Assembly: GCA_018715765.1 (NCBI GenBank) | Contig: DVKY01000027.1 | Location: forward strand, 1-64,000 | DNA: 64,000 nt | Source: Fimivicinus intestinavium | GTDB taxonomy: Bacteria > Bacillota > Clostridia > Oscillospirales > Acutalibacteraceae | Reading direction: 5' to 3' | In this document: in pieces, positions 1 to 8,688 of the stretch | Numbering within the stretch: the first letter of the stretch is position 1 | Layout of the letters: every line of letters begins with the position of its first letter | Notes under the pieces: model-generated | Databases searched by the model: none | The model's input: only the letters and a program-made list of their open reading frames with translations | Told to the model about the DNA's origin: nothing | Program-made: the position numbers and the translations under genes

Positions 1-132
1 TTTCCTGTTCCGGCCACGCTCTCTCCCGAGCGCTCGATTATTTTATCAAACTCTCTCCCTTTTTGTCAACTCCTTTTCCCTCACCTTTCTCCCCTCTCCC
101 TACACCCCTCCGCGCGTCTTGCGCGCGGAAAC

Positions 133-168
133 AAAGCAGGAGCGCGGTTTTGACCGCGCTCCTGCTTT
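133..168 (+). terminator. Strong hairpin, probable terminator
   Basis: A perfect 15-bp inverted repeat (133-147 with 154-168) encloses a TTTTGA loop. The 3' arm ends in TTT and is followed by an A/T-rich run. It probably closes a gene lying to the left of the window. The first 110 bases are pyrimidine-rich and hold no gene that I can see. Confidence 0.6.
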
Positions 169-193
169 AATAAAGGAAAGAAAGGAGAAAAAA

Positions 194-312
194 ATGAAGA
201 AAAATGAAGAACCCTCATCGAGGGGATCGTAAGCAAGCTGATCCGCAGAGGCAACGACGCTCATCAGCAAAAAGCGTCCGCTCTCCTGCTACATGAATAT
301 GATACCCTCTAA
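194..312 (+). other. Possible remnant of a small gene
   Basis: An AAAGGAG ribosome-binding-like site precedes two ATG codons (194 and 204). Neither is in frame with the most protein-like reading, which runs from 211 to a TAA at 310 (beginning TLIEGIVSKLIRRGND). A real coding end brought out of frame by a small indel, or chance, would both explain this. I do not recognise the peptide. The rest of 313-377 shows nothing. Confidence 0.2.
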
Positions 313-377
313 ATATGTCGTTTCTGTGACCATTTTTCAAAAAATATGAAAAGACAATATGAATCAAAATTTTATGC

Positions 378-1061
378 CTATAAATCCTGCAAGCCCATAA
401 CATCTTCAACTGGTATGGAAAACAGCAGGCCAGCATCCCCAGTTTGCTGCTTCAGCCCGTCGCAAATCGCCTGCATTACGGAGCGTCTGTAATCCAAAGG
501 AACAAGAATCATCACCAGCTCCTTTTCCGGCCGAATCAACAGGTGGAGAAAGTTCTCCTCCTCTCCGCTGTCAAACCCGCGCGCATGAACAACTGTCCCT
601 CCGCTGGCCCCGGCCCGGCGTGCGGCGTCCATAACCACTTCGGTTTGTCCGCGGTCCGCCACACAGACAATCATATCATGCGTGCGTTTGAGAGCATTCA
701 TTTCTTCTATTTCCTCCGTTTCAATAATGGTAGCGCCGAGTTGAATCCGCCGCAGCGCGGCCATACTGGCGCTGGAAAATATTGCACTGCACGCAACCCC
801 GCCACCCGGCCTCGCAAAGGGCAGATCCTTACGAAGCGCCTGCAGCCCGCTCCGTATTACGCACCGTGGCGCCGCGCTAAACAGGATGTCCTTTTCCGGC
901 TCTCCTAGGCCCAAATATTCTATGATCTCCGATTTTGCCGTACCGGTTCCCAAACACATCAGCTGTGTTTCGATACCGGCCTGCCGGTAAAACCGGGCCA
1001 TTTTCGTCCCTTTTCCGCGATCTACGATCGTTATCAGCACCTGCAGAGGCAACGCATGCAT
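378..1061 (-). CDS. PII-like protein, partner of the DUF1538 membrane protein
   Basis: This 227-residue protein resembles two PII-type signalling folds in tandem. Each half begins with a hydrophobic strand of the LQVLITIVDRGKG or HDMIVCVADRGQ kind and ends with an LVMILVP-like strand. PII proteins sense nucleotides and metabolites and control transporters by docking on them. It follows the DUF1538 gene by 5 bp and has its own AGGAGG site, so the two are cotranscribed. The pairing suggests it gates that membrane protein. The family relation is my recognition from sequence; the ligand is unknown. Confidence 0.72.
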   Translation of the reverse strand: MHALPLQVLITIVDRGKGTKMARFYRQAGIETQLMCLGTGTAKSEIIEYLGLGEPEKDILFSAAPRCVIRSGLQALRKDLPFARPGGGVACSAIFSSASMAALRRIQLGATIIETEEIEEMNALKRTHDMIVCVADRGQTEVVMDAARRAGASGGTVVHARGFDSGEEENFLHLLIRPEKELVMILVPLDYRRSVMQAICDGLKQQTGDAGLLFSIPVEDVMGLQDL

Positions 1062-1066
1062 TCGTT

Positions 1067-2575
1067 TTAAACCTCCTCATACTCAATGATTTCATTTTGA
1101 GCATCTGATAATTCATCCCTGCTACGCTTTGTCTTCACACGATAAAGCAGTCCGATTCCCTGGATGACTATCAGGGGCGTCATCGCCACCATTGCAACAA
1201 TCCCAAACGCATCCATCAGAATATTGCCGCCCAAAGCGCCACAGGCCCCCATTGCAAAGGGCAAAAGGAAGGTCGCCGTCATTGGCCCGGAAGCAACGCC
1301 GCCGGAGTCAAACGCAATCGCCGTAAACATCTTGGGCACCACAAAAGTCAATAAGAGCGCGCAGATATAACCAGGCACCAAAAGCCAATAGATCGATACC
1401 CCGGTCAACACTCGAATCATGGATAGCCCAACAGACAGCGCCATGCCCACCGAGAGCCCGTTCATCATCGTCTTCTGCGAAATCGCACCGCCGGAAATTT
1501 CCTCCACCTGCTTATTCAGCACCAGCACTGCAGGCTCCGCCTTTACAATGAAGAAACCGATCAACATACCAAGTGGAACCAAAACCCACCGATAGGGCAG
1601 TGAGGCAAGCTCTCTGCCCAAATAGCTTCCAACCGGCATAAAGCCGACATTGACCCCTGTCAAAAACAGCATCAGCCCCAAGAAGGTGTAAACCATGCCG
1701 ACCAGCACCTTGACCAACTGCTTCTTCCTTAATTTTAAAACGAATATTTGAAAAACAACAAAGAAAAGCAGAATCGGTAAAAGCGCCAAAAGCACTTCTT
1801 TTGCATACGCCGGAAACGCCCGGCCGAATTCCAGACCCAAATCCCGGGTTGTGCTGATCACCGGTACGGTAATCTCCGCATACTCCGCCTGAGAAGGCTC
1901 ATAAATAATCCCCAAAAGCAGCACCGATAAAATAGGGCCGATTGAGCACAGCGCCACGATGCCAAAGCTGTCGCTTTCCGCATCTCCATCGTTACGCAGA
2001 GCAGCCAGACCAATCCCAAACGCCATGATAAACGGCACCGTGATCGGGCCTGTCGTAACACCGCCTGCATCAAACGCAAGCGCCACAAATTCATTCGGCA
2101 CAAAAATAGAGAGGATAAAAACAGCAGCATACCCAATCATCAATAAAACGGAAAGACGCACCCCGCATACCATACGTAGAAAGGCTACCGCCAGAAAAAA
2201 GCCCACGCCAACCGCAACGGTCAGTATCAGCGCCATATCAGGCACGCCGGGCGTTTGCTGTGCCAGGACCTGCAAATCCGGCTCCGCCACCGTGATGATA
2301 ACGCCGACAGCAAAGCATGCCATCGTGACCCATACGGCTTTTTTCACCTTTGCAAGCTGTGTGCCCAAATGCTCGCCAACCGGTATCATCGCCAGATCCG
2401 CCCCCAGTGTGAAAAAACCCATCCCCAAAATCAGGAGCCCGGCCCCGGTTAAAAAAAGCAGAAAGGTATCCGTCGGCATTGGTGCAATCGTAACGCACAG
2501 GAGCAATACAATGGCTGTGACCGGCACCACCGCCTGTAAAGATTCGATGATTTTCTCCCGCAGCTTTCGATTCAT
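1067..2575 (-). CDS. DUF1538 family integral membrane protein
   Basis: About 502 residues, very hydrophobic, with roughly a dozen membrane segments. It is an internal duplication: the first half has FDAGGVTTGPIT and the second half FDSGGVASGPMT, and each half also has a matching G-x-x-LG motif after a hydrophobic hairpin. Inverted or repeated halves with small-residue GG motifs are typical of transporters, but the substrate of DUF1538 is not established. I chose ATG at 2575 rather than the upstream ATG at 2605 because AAAGGCGG lies just before it. It heads a two-gene operon with the PII-like gene. Confidence 0.85.
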   Translation of the reverse strand: MNRKLREKIIESLQAVVPVTAIVLLLCVTIAPMPTDTFLLFLTGAGLLILGMGFFTLGADLAMIPVGEHLGTQLAKVKKAVWVTMACFAVGVIITVAEPDLQVLAQQTPGVPDMALILTVAVGVGFFLAVAFLRMVCGVRLSVLLMIGYAAVFILSIFVPNEFVALAFDAGGVTTGPITVPFIMAFGIGLAALRNDGDAESDSFGIVALCSIGPILSVLLLGIIYEPSQAEYAEITVPVISTTRDLGLEFGRAFPAYAKEVLLALLPILLFFVVFQIFVLKLRKKQLVKVLVGMVYTFLGLMLFLTGVNVGFMPVGSYLGRELASLPYRWVLVPLGMLIGFFIVKAEPAVLVLNKQVEEISGGAISQKTMMNGLSVGMALSVGLSMIRVLTGVSIYWLLVPGYICALLLTFVVPKMFTAIAFDSGGVASGPMTATFLLPFAMGACGALGGNILMDAFGIVAMVAMTPLIVIQGIGLLYRVKTKRSRDELSDAQNEIIEYEEV

Positions 2576-2642
2576 CTCATACCGCCTTTCTGTACCAGGA
2601 ATCATCTACCTCCTGCAAGCATTGTACAGTATGTATATTTTC

Positions 2643-2672
2643 ATTATACTTCAGGGGCTCCCTCCTTGTCAA
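2643..2672 (-). promoter_or_regulatory. Sigma-A type promoter for the DUF1538-PII operon
   Basis: On the minus strand TTGACA (2672-2667) is followed after 18 bases by TATAAT (2648-2643), both consensus. It lies about 70 bases upstream of the DUF1538 start codon. The remaining gap between this promoter and the PfkB gene (2673-2833) holds a GCCTTCC/GGAAGGC inverted repeat without a T-run. Confidence 0.7.
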
Positions 2673-2833
2673 TGCACGTCCATTCATCCGCAGAAAATCC
2701 TGTATTATACAACTAATTGTGCGTCAAAAGCAAGTGGCAGCAATTATACAGACAGGATTGACTCTGCCTTCCATCGAAGCTGTATACGGAAGGCGGTCTG
2801 CCCAGCCTGTAAAGAAACAAACGCGAGCGCCGC

Positions 2834-3745
2834 TCAATCCGTTTCGTAATACTGTAAAAAATGCATCGCCTGCGTAAGCGTCAGCCCGGCCTTGTAGCAC
2901 CCTGGCTGCGTCGTCGAGTAGCCTCCAAAAATATTCCCCATTTGCAGGCAGCGCATAAGGGGCCATCCCCGATATACGCCGTACAGAAGGCCCGCCATAA
3001 AATTATCCCCCGCGCCGGTCACATCCACGGCAGTAAAAAGCGAAACTGCCGGCACGCGCAGGATTTCCCCCTCATAAAGCGTGAGGCAGCCCTCCGCGCC
3101 GCATTTGATCACAGGGATTTTCACCGCCTCGCCGAGCTTTCGCAGCGCATCCTCCAACCGTTCCTCGCCGGTGAGCTGCCGCGCTTCCTTTTCATTTGGC
3201 GTAAAAAAATCAACGCATTGCAGGATATCCGTATAGTCTGAAAGCTTCATCCCGGACGTCCACCCGATATCGTAGAGCAGGGTCGTCCCGCCCTCATGCA
3301 GCCGCCGGGCGACCTCCGGCCTGCCCTGCGGAGCAAAGGCAATGGCTGCGCCCTGCAAAAAGGCATAGCAGGCCTCGTCCGTCAAATCCGATTGCGTGAT
3401 CTCATCCCCAAAGGATAGAAAGGAGCGGTCGCCGCCATAGGAAAAAACCGTGGAGGCCACCACTGGCCGGCCCACGCCGCGATAGAGGTTTTCATACTGC
3501 TTCAGGCCGTATTCCTCCAGCAGGCCGGCGGCCAATCGGCTGATGCGATCCTCCCCCAGGAAGGTGCCCAACCGGGCCGGGAGCCCCATGCGGGTGAGCG
3601 TGACAGGAATCGCCGCCGCCCCGCCCCCGAGCTGGATATCCAGACTGCGGGCATAGACCTCCTCCCCCGGCTCTGGCAGCGCGTCAAAGCCGGAATAAAT
3701 CAGATCGACATAAAGCGGCGCAATTGCGCGCACCTCTCCCTTCAT
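2834..3745 (-). CDS. PfkB-family carbohydrate kinase
   Basis: This 303-residue protein is a ribokinase-fold sugar or nucleoside kinase. The N-terminal family signature starts with a GGGAA turn (about 40-44) and the C-terminal signature DVTGAGDNF is at 241-249, with D247 as the expected catalytic base. The substrate cannot be read from sequence. The start codon overlaps the end of the GH4 gene by 4 bp (ATGA), so the two are translationally coupled, which suggests the kinase acts on the sugar released by, or feeding, the glycosidase. Confidence 0.88.
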   Translation of the reverse strand: MKGEVRAIAPLYVDLIYSGFDALPEPGEEVYARSLDIQLGGGAAAIPVTLTRMGLPARLGTFLGEDRISRLAAGLLEEYGLKQYENLYRGVGRPVVASTVFSYGGDRSFLSFGDEITQSDLTDEACYAFLQGAAIAFAPQGRPEVARRLHEGGTTLLYDIGWTSGMKLSDYTDILQCVDFFTPNEKEARQLTGEERLEDALRKLGEAVKIPVIKCGAEGCLTLYEGEILRVPAVSLFTAVDVTGAGDNFMAGLLYGVYRGWPLMRCLQMGNIFGGYSTTQPGCYKAGLTLTQAMHFLQYYETD

Positions 3746-5121
3746 GACAGCTCACCGATATAGCCCCTGTAGCGCTCCTGATAGGTATCGACAAGGCTTT
3801 TCGCAATAGGATAGGAGTTGATAAGCGGATGAATCGTCAGCGCCTTGACCGCCTTTTCATAATTCTTTTCCAAAATCGCTTCCACCGTGAGGTTTTCATA
3901 CAGCTTGATCGTCCGGATAAGGTTTAGCTGCATCGGCGGAATCTCCGGCACAGGCAGCGGATGCGCGCCATCTTTGTCAATCACGCAGGTAAGCTCCATC
4001 ACGTCATGATCCGCTAAATCAGGGCACGCGCCGTTATTCGGCACGGAAAGAACCATCTGAATTTTTTCTCCTGTCGCCTGCGCCTTGATAAAATCGAGCG
4101 CAACGCCTGCATATCCGCCGCCATCCGGCTGGTGGATAAATTCCTCCACAGTGGGCACGTCAATATTTTTGGGCGCGCCGCCCGTTTCGATCGTGAAATA
4201 ACTATTTTCCCGCATGGCGTAGTGCAGCATAAAACAGTGGAACGCCGCCTCCAGATCCTGCTCCATATCGATTTCCGCCATTGCGCGGTGCATTTTCTGA
4301 TTGATCTCCAAAATCGTCTCTCCCCGTGTTTTGGATGAGGCGAGGATGGATTTAACCGCCCGGTCGCTATAATAATAAAAATAGAGGTACTCATTCGGCA
4401 GCAAATTGCCGGAGAGCCGGATGAGCTCCGGGTCAAAATGCTTCATCTCCGTATCCCGGTAAAGCCCCGGAGCGGATAGAAGCCGCGCCGTCACATCCTG
4501 CCCATCCACCTGAAAGGAATCGAACCAGGAAAGATGGTTTAAGCCCCAGCAGCGCATTGTCAGCCGCTCCCGCTCCACGCCCAAAAGCGCGGCCAGCTGC
4601 TTATGAAAGCCGCTGGGAGCATCGCATACGCCATAGACCATATCGAAGCCCAGCGTGCGCAGCGCCTGCGTGACCAGCCCGCTCGGGTTTGTAAAATTAA
4701 AGATCAGCACCCCCGGCTTGGCCAGCCGCTTTGCCAGCTCACAATAGCCTCTGAGGATCGGGATGCTGCGCAGCGCCATGGCAAAGCCGCCGGCGCCCGT
4801 CGTCTCCTGGCCGAGCACGCCGTGCGTAAGCGCTGTGCGCTCGTCAAAAACGCGGCCCTCGTCGGCTTCTCCCCGGATGGTTGTAATGATATAGTCCGCA
4901 TCGCGGATTGCCTCCTCCGCATCCGCCGTCAGGGTAAAGCGCAGCGCGGGGTTGCACCGCTCGCCAATCAGCTTGGCAAGCTTCCCATAGCAATATAATT
5001 TTGCTTTGTCGTTATCCATCAGGGCAACCTCGGTGATCCCCGCCGCAGCCGCTCCAAGTGCAATGGATTTTGTCAAAAACGGGGAGCGCACGCCCCCGCC
5101 GCCGAGTACAGTTAGCTTCAT
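3742..5121 (-). CDS. Glycoside hydrolase family 4 (6-phospho-glycosidase type)
   Basis: About 459 residues. The N-terminal Rossmann motif KLTVLGGGG binds NAD. A TNPSG motif lies at 144-148, and the metal-binding Cys (C166, in GVCDAP) and His (H196, in LNHLSW) expected of GH4 are present. GH4 enzymes cleave glycosides, often 6-phosphorylated, by a redox-elimination mechanism needing NAD and Mn. I chose ATG 5121, which has GGAGG ten bases upstream, over in-frame ATGs at 5130 and 5169. No PTS gene is in the window, so the source of any phosphorylated substrate is unclear. Confidence 0.88.
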   Translation of the reverse strand: MKLTVLGGGGVRSPFLTKSIALGAAAAGITEVALMDNDKAKLYCYGKLAKLIGERCNPALRFTLTADAEEAIRDADYIITTIRGEADEGRVFDERTALTHGVLGQETTGAGGFAMALRSIPILRGYCELAKRLAKPGVLIFNFTNPSGLVTQALRTLGFDMVYGVCDAPSGFHKQLAALLGVERERLTMRCWGLNHLSWFDSFQVDGQDVTARLLSAPGLYRDTEMKHFDPELIRLSGNLLPNEYLYFYYYSDRAVKSILASSKTRGETILEINQKMHRAMAEIDMEQDLEAAFHCFMLHYAMRENSYFTIETGGAPKNIDVPTVEEFIHQPDGGGYAGVALDFIKAQATGEKIQMVLSVPNNGACPDLADHDVMELTCVIDKDGAHPLPVPEIPPMQLNLIRTIKLYENLTVEAILEKNYEKAVKALTIHPLINSYPIAKSLVDTYQERYRGYIGELS

Positions 5122-5185
5122 ACCACTCATCCCTCCAACGATTCTTTCTCCTTCATTATACAGGCCCATTAGGCACTGTCAACTC

Positions 5186-5356
5186 AGATTCCTGATATCA
5201 GATATCAGACATTGGATGTGGAAGCCAAAAGCCTCTTCCGCAGAGGAGATGAGCGGAAGCGTTTCGGCGGATAACAATTTTAACGCACTGACTCTTTGGC
5301 AGAAACCTGAATGTGACCATGTCTGAAATCTGATATCTGAGATCCGGCGTCTGAAT
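5186..5356. repeat. Interspersed palindromic repeat, copy A
   Basis: A non-coding block with related inverted ends. The left arm has TATCAGATATCAGACATTGG, and the reverse complement of the right arm has TATCAGATTTCAGACATGG. The right half (5300-5356) contains CAGAAACCTGAA followed by repeated CTGA words (GTCTGAAATCTGATATCTGA). The same layout recurs at 34.8 and 44.2 kb. It fills the gap between the divergent GH4 and MBL genes. Confidence 0.6.
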
Positions 5357-5420
5357 ATTGCTCCTCGCGCTGCGCAGTGGTAGTATACTATTAACCAAAA
5401 GATTCGAAAGGAGTATGATT

Positions 5421-6299
5421 ATGTACGAGCTGGTACAGGTGGGCGAACGCACCTATTACATCGACTGCCCGGTTAAAATGGGCATTTTTTTGCTGGATGA
5501 CTGCCACGCCTGCCTCATTGACGGCGGCAGCGGGAAGGACGCCGCCAAAAAAGCGCTGAAGCTTTTGACAGCACAAGGTTGGGAGCTCGCCTGCGTCATC
5601 AACACGCACTCACATGGCGATCATATCGGCGGGAACCATCTGCTGCAAAGCCGCACCGGCTGCAAGATCTTTGCAAAAGAGATTGAGCAAGCCTTTACAC
5701 AGGCCCCGGTTTTGGAGCCTGCCTTTCTATTTGGCGGATTCCCGCCAAAGGCGCTGCGCAATCACTTTTTGGAGGCTGCGCCCAGCAACGCCCTGCCTCT
5801 AACGGACCCTGCCTTTCCGCAGGCGTTGGAGGTCATCGATCTTCCAGGCCACTGCTTTGATATGATCGGCCTGCGCACACCGGATGATATCGTCTTCCTT
5901 GCGGATGCGCTGGCAAGCGAGGAGACGATGCAGAAATATCAGCTCTCCTTCCTCTATGATGTGGAGGCCTATCTCGCCACGCTCCAAAAAATTGAAAACA
6001 TGCAGGCAAAGCTCTTTCTCCCCTCGCATGCTGCCGCCACGCCGGAGATTGCCCCCCTGGCGCGCCTCAACCGGGAAAAAACGCTGCAAATTGCCGGCAC
6101 ACTGCTCACCCTGTGTGAATCTCCCCATACCTTTGAGGAGCTTTTGCAGGCGGTTTTTTCCCATTACGCGCTCCAGATGGATTGGAACCAATTTGTCCTG
6201 ATTGGCAGTACGGTGCGCTCCTATCTGGCGTATCTTTATAACCGGCAGGAGGTTACGACCCGGTTTGAAGAAAACCGGATGCTCTGGGAGCGCGCCTGA
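5421..6299 (+). CDS. MBL-fold metallohydrolase
   Basis: This 292-residue protein belongs to the metallo-beta-lactamase superfamily. It has THSHGDHIGGNH (H63, H65, D67, H68 as metal ligands) after a LIDGG strand, then a GHCFD motif and a later His in PSHA. The C-terminal hundred residues are helical and resemble the winged-helix-like tail of glyoxalase II-like and RNase-Z-like subgroups. ATG 5421 is preferred over ATG 5415 because AAAGGAG sits seven bases before it. The substrate is not evident, although hydrolysis of a thioester or lactone is plausible. Confidence 0.85.
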   Translation: MYELVQVGERTYYIDCPVKMGIFLLDDCHACLIDGGSGKDAAKKALKLLTAQGWELACVINTHSHGDHIGGNHLLQSRTGCKIFAKEIEQAFTQAPVLEPAFLFGGFPPKALRNHFLEAAPSNALPLTDPAFPQALEVIDLPGHCFDMIGLRTPDDIVFLADALASEETMQKYQLSFLYDVEAYLATLQKIENMQAKLFLPSHAAATPEIAPLARLNREKTLQIAGTLLTLCESPHTFEELLQAVFSHYALQMDWNQFVLIGSTVRSYLAYLYNRQEVTTRFEENRMLWERA

Positions 6300-6365
6300 G
6301 GGTTCTCCCGCCCGGCCGCTGCATGCGCTCCGGCCAGCGGTTAAGCAGGCGGATGCTAACATGCT

Positions 6366-6390
6366 TTACGCCAAAAGGCGCTAATTTTTT
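6366..6390 (+). terminator. Terminator after the MBL gene
   Basis: A short hairpin, TTACGCC / GGCGCTAA with an AAAA loop and one bulge, runs into TTTTTT. It lies about 65 bases after the MBL stop codon. Confidence 0.5.
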
Positions 6391-6410
6391 GAAAAATATG
6401 CTTTCGGCGA

Positions 6411-6439
6411 TTGACGTTTTGCCCTTTCAGCGATAAACT
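6411..6439 (+). promoter_or_regulatory. Promoter for the NAD-dependent epimerase-like gene
   Basis: TTGACG (6411-6416) and TAAACT (6434-6439) are 17 bases apart, about 40 bases before the start codon. The same two hexamers recur in front of the DUF5058 gene at 45.06 kb, there with an 18-base spacer. Confidence 0.5.
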
Positions 6440-6481
6440 AAAGGGTGTACGTATTTTTTAGAGAGAAGGAGCATGAATCCC

Positions 6482-7492
6482 ATGAAAGTATTTATGATCG
6501 GCGGCACCGGCCTTTTGGGCAGTGCAGCAGCAGCAGAGCTTATCTCTCGCGGGCATCAGGTGAAGAGCGTTGCGCTCCCCCCGCTTCCGCAGGGCGCCCC
6601 CATTCCGGAGGAGATGGAGATCGTCTTCGGCAACTACCTCTCCATGAGCGACGATGAGCTGCGGGCCATGATGGACGGCTGCGATTGCTTTGTGTTCGCA
6701 GCAGGCGTAGACGAGCGCGTGGAGTTCCCCGCGCCGGTATACGCCGCTTATGAAAAATATAACATTCGGCCGGTCAAGCACCTGCTGGGGATCGCCAAGG
6801 AATGCGGCGTAAAAAACTGCGTGGTGCTCGGTTCCTATTTTGCCTATTTCGCAAAAGAGCATCCCGAGATGAATCTCTGCGCTAAGCACCCATATATCCG
6901 CAGCCGGATCGCACAGGAGGAATCCGCCCTCTCCTTTGCGGATGACGATATGAGCGTGTGCGTGCTGGAGCTGCCCTATATTTTCGGCACACAGCCCGGC
7001 CGCAAGCCCGTGTGGGTCATCCTCATTGAGCAGCTTGAGGGCATGGGCAAGATCACAATGTACCCGAAGGGCGGCACGACGATGGTGACGGTGCGCCAGG
7101 TTGGCCAGGCAATTGCCGGCGCAGCTGAGCGCAACCAGGGCGCGCACTGCTACCCCATCGGCTACTACAACCTCACATGGAACGATTTTCTCAAAGTCGT
7201 TCACAAGGCGATGGGCCAGCCGAACCGGAAGATCATCAACATCCCGAAATGGTCCTTCCATCTGTTTGGCCTGCATATGCGCAAGGTGTATAAGGATAAA
7301 GGCGTCGAGGGAGGCATCGATCCCGTCGGCCTGGCAGACATCATGTGCATGAACACGTTTATCGACAAAAAGTGGTGCGTTGAGCTGGGCGTGACGGAGG
7401 ATGATATCGACTCTGCGATCTACGATTCCGTGAAGCTTTCGGTGGATGCGTTCCACGGCACACAGGAGCTTTTGGGGATGAAGGGCGAATAA
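6482..7492 (+). CDS. NAD(P)-dependent epimerase/dehydratase family protein
   Basis: About 336 residues with an N-terminal Rossmann fold, KVFMIGGTGLLG, typical of extended short-chain dehydrogenases that act on nucleotide sugars or other alcohols. There is no clear YxxxK in the usual place; ELPYIFG and a following aromatic region mark the substrate side. ATG 6482 lies ten bases after AGAAGGAG; the upstream ATG at 6473 would be too close to it. The next gene, a 2-hydroxyacid dehydrogenase, lies beyond a terminator-like hairpin. The exact reaction is unknown. Confidence 0.82.
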   Translation: MKVFMIGGTGLLGSAAAAELISRGHQVKSVALPPLPQGAPIPEEMEIVFGNYLSMSDDELRAMMDGCDCFVFAAGVDERVEFPAPVYAAYEKYNIRPVKHLLGIAKECGVKNCVVLGSYFAYFAKEHPEMNLCAKHPYIRSRIAQEESALSFADDDMSVCVLELPYIFGTQPGRKPVWVILIEQLEGMGKITMYPKGGTTMVTVRQVGQAIAGAAERNQGAHCYPIGYYNLTWNDFLKVVHKAMGQPNRKIINIPKWSFHLFGLHMRKVYKDKGVEGGIDPVGLADIMCMNTFIDKKWCVELGVTEDDIDSAIYDSVKLSVDAFHGTQELLGMKGE

Positions 7493-7517
7493 AACAGCCC
7501 CGCCCCAGCAGGATAGA

Positions 7518-7544
7518 CGCCCTCCCGGCTGCCGGGAGGGCGTT
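7518..7544 (+). terminator. Terminator after the epimerase-like gene
   Basis: An 11-12 bp perfect inverted repeat (CGCCCTCCCGG / CCGGGAGGGCG) with a 3-base loop is followed by TTT. It lies 26 bases after the stop codon. Confidence 0.65.
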
Positions 7545-7570
7545 TCAAATCAGAGAGGAGCGCAAGCTTT

Positions 7571-8557
7571 ATGAAGCTTTTGATCGAGGGCTCTCCAGAG
7601 CGCTACCGCCGCTATTTGCCGGATTTTATTCAGCTGGAGCAGCTTGCTCCTATTTTCTGCCCGCTCGGCAGCACAGATGCGGAGCGGCTCACGCTCTGCC
7701 CGGATGCAGAGATCTTCCTGGCGGATGCAGTCAGCACGGTATCCGGCGATCTCATCCGCCGGATGCCAAAGCTCAAGCTGATCCACTCCGAGGGCGTAGC
7801 ATTCAACGGCATTGATACGAGCGCGGCCAGAGAGCGCGGCGTTTTCGTCTGCAACAATCAGGGCTGCAACGCGGGCGCAGTGGCGGAGCAAGCCATCTGG
7901 CTGATGCTTTCCCTCCTGCGCCGGGGGATCCCTGGCGATCAGGCCGTACGGCAGGGGCGCCAAATCCAAATGAAGGAGCAGGCCATGGTAGAGGGAGTCA
8001 AAGAGCTGGGGGAATGCCGGGTCGGCCTGATCGGCTTCGGCCATATTGCGCAGGAGACAGCAAAGCGGCTCTCCGCTTTTGGCAGCACGGTCTGCTACTT
8101 CTCCCCCCATCGCAAGCCGGAACTGGCGCATACGCTTCATGCCGCCTATCTTCCGCTGGGCGAACTGCTCGCCTGCTGTGATATCGTCAGCCTGCATGCT
8201 GCGGTGACGCCCGAAACAAATTGCATGGTAAACGAAGCGTTCCTCTCCGCAATGAAGGAGGGCGCATATCTTATCAACACCGCCCGCGGAGAACTGGTGG
8301 ACAATTTCGCTGTGCAGGCCGCGCTTCTCTCCGGCCGTCTGGCAGGCGCAGGCTTTGATACGCTGGCCCCGGAACCCGTCCCAGCGGATCACCCATTGGT
8401 CACCCTGCCGGATCAGGCACGGGATCGCGTTGTGTTTTCCCCTCATCTAGGTGGAATCACCACCAACAGCTTTCGCCGCGCCCACCGCCATATGTGGGAA
8501 AACGTTGTACGCGTTATGAACGGGGAGCGGCCCGACTGCATCGTCAATGGGCTTTGA
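7571..8557 (+). CDS. D-isomer-specific 2-hydroxyacid dehydrogenase
   Basis: A 328-residue NAD-dependent dehydrogenase of the D-lactate/phosphoglycerate dehydrogenase family. The nucleotide-binding motif GLIGFGHIA is around 152-160. The catalytic set is visible: R239 in NTARGELVD, E268 in APEP, and H292 in SPHLGG. It reduces a 2-keto acid or oxidises a D-2-hydroxy acid; the particular acid cannot be told. An AGAGAGGAG site lies before the ATG. It converges on the acyl-CoA synthetase gene, with a shared hairpin between. Confidence 0.88.
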   Translation: MKLLIEGSPERYRRYLPDFIQLEQLAPIFCPLGSTDAERLTLCPDAEIFLADAVSTVSGDLIRRMPKLKLIHSEGVAFNGIDTSAARERGVFVCNNQGCNAGAVAEQAIWLMLSLLRRGIPGDQAVRQGRQIQMKEQAMVEGVKELGECRVGLIGFGHIAQETAKRLSAFGSTVCYFSPHRKPELAHTLHAAYLPLGELLACCDIVSLHAAVTPETNCMVNEAFLSAMKEGAYLINTARGELVDNFAVQAALLSGRLAGAGFDTLAPEPVPADHPLVTLPDQARDRVVFSPHLGGITTNSFRRAHRHMWENVVRVMNGERPDCIVNGL

Positions 8558-8591
8558 TCTGCCGTCCGCGCCCTTTTCTTATGGAATATTC

Positions 8592-8628
8592 AAAAGCGCC
8601 GCCGGAGCCCTGCCCCAGCGGCGCTTTT
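8592..8628. terminator. Bidirectional terminator between convergent genes
   Basis: AAAAGCGCCGC (8592-8602) pairs with GCGGCGCTTTT (8618-8628). T-runs are present on both strands, so it can end both the dehydrogenase transcript and the acyl-CoA synthetase transcript. Confidence 0.75.
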
Positions 8629-8688
8629 TCCGATGCAATCCCTCAGCTTACGTGTTTCTCTCGCTGCCGCAAGGGATTGCCTGCCTTT

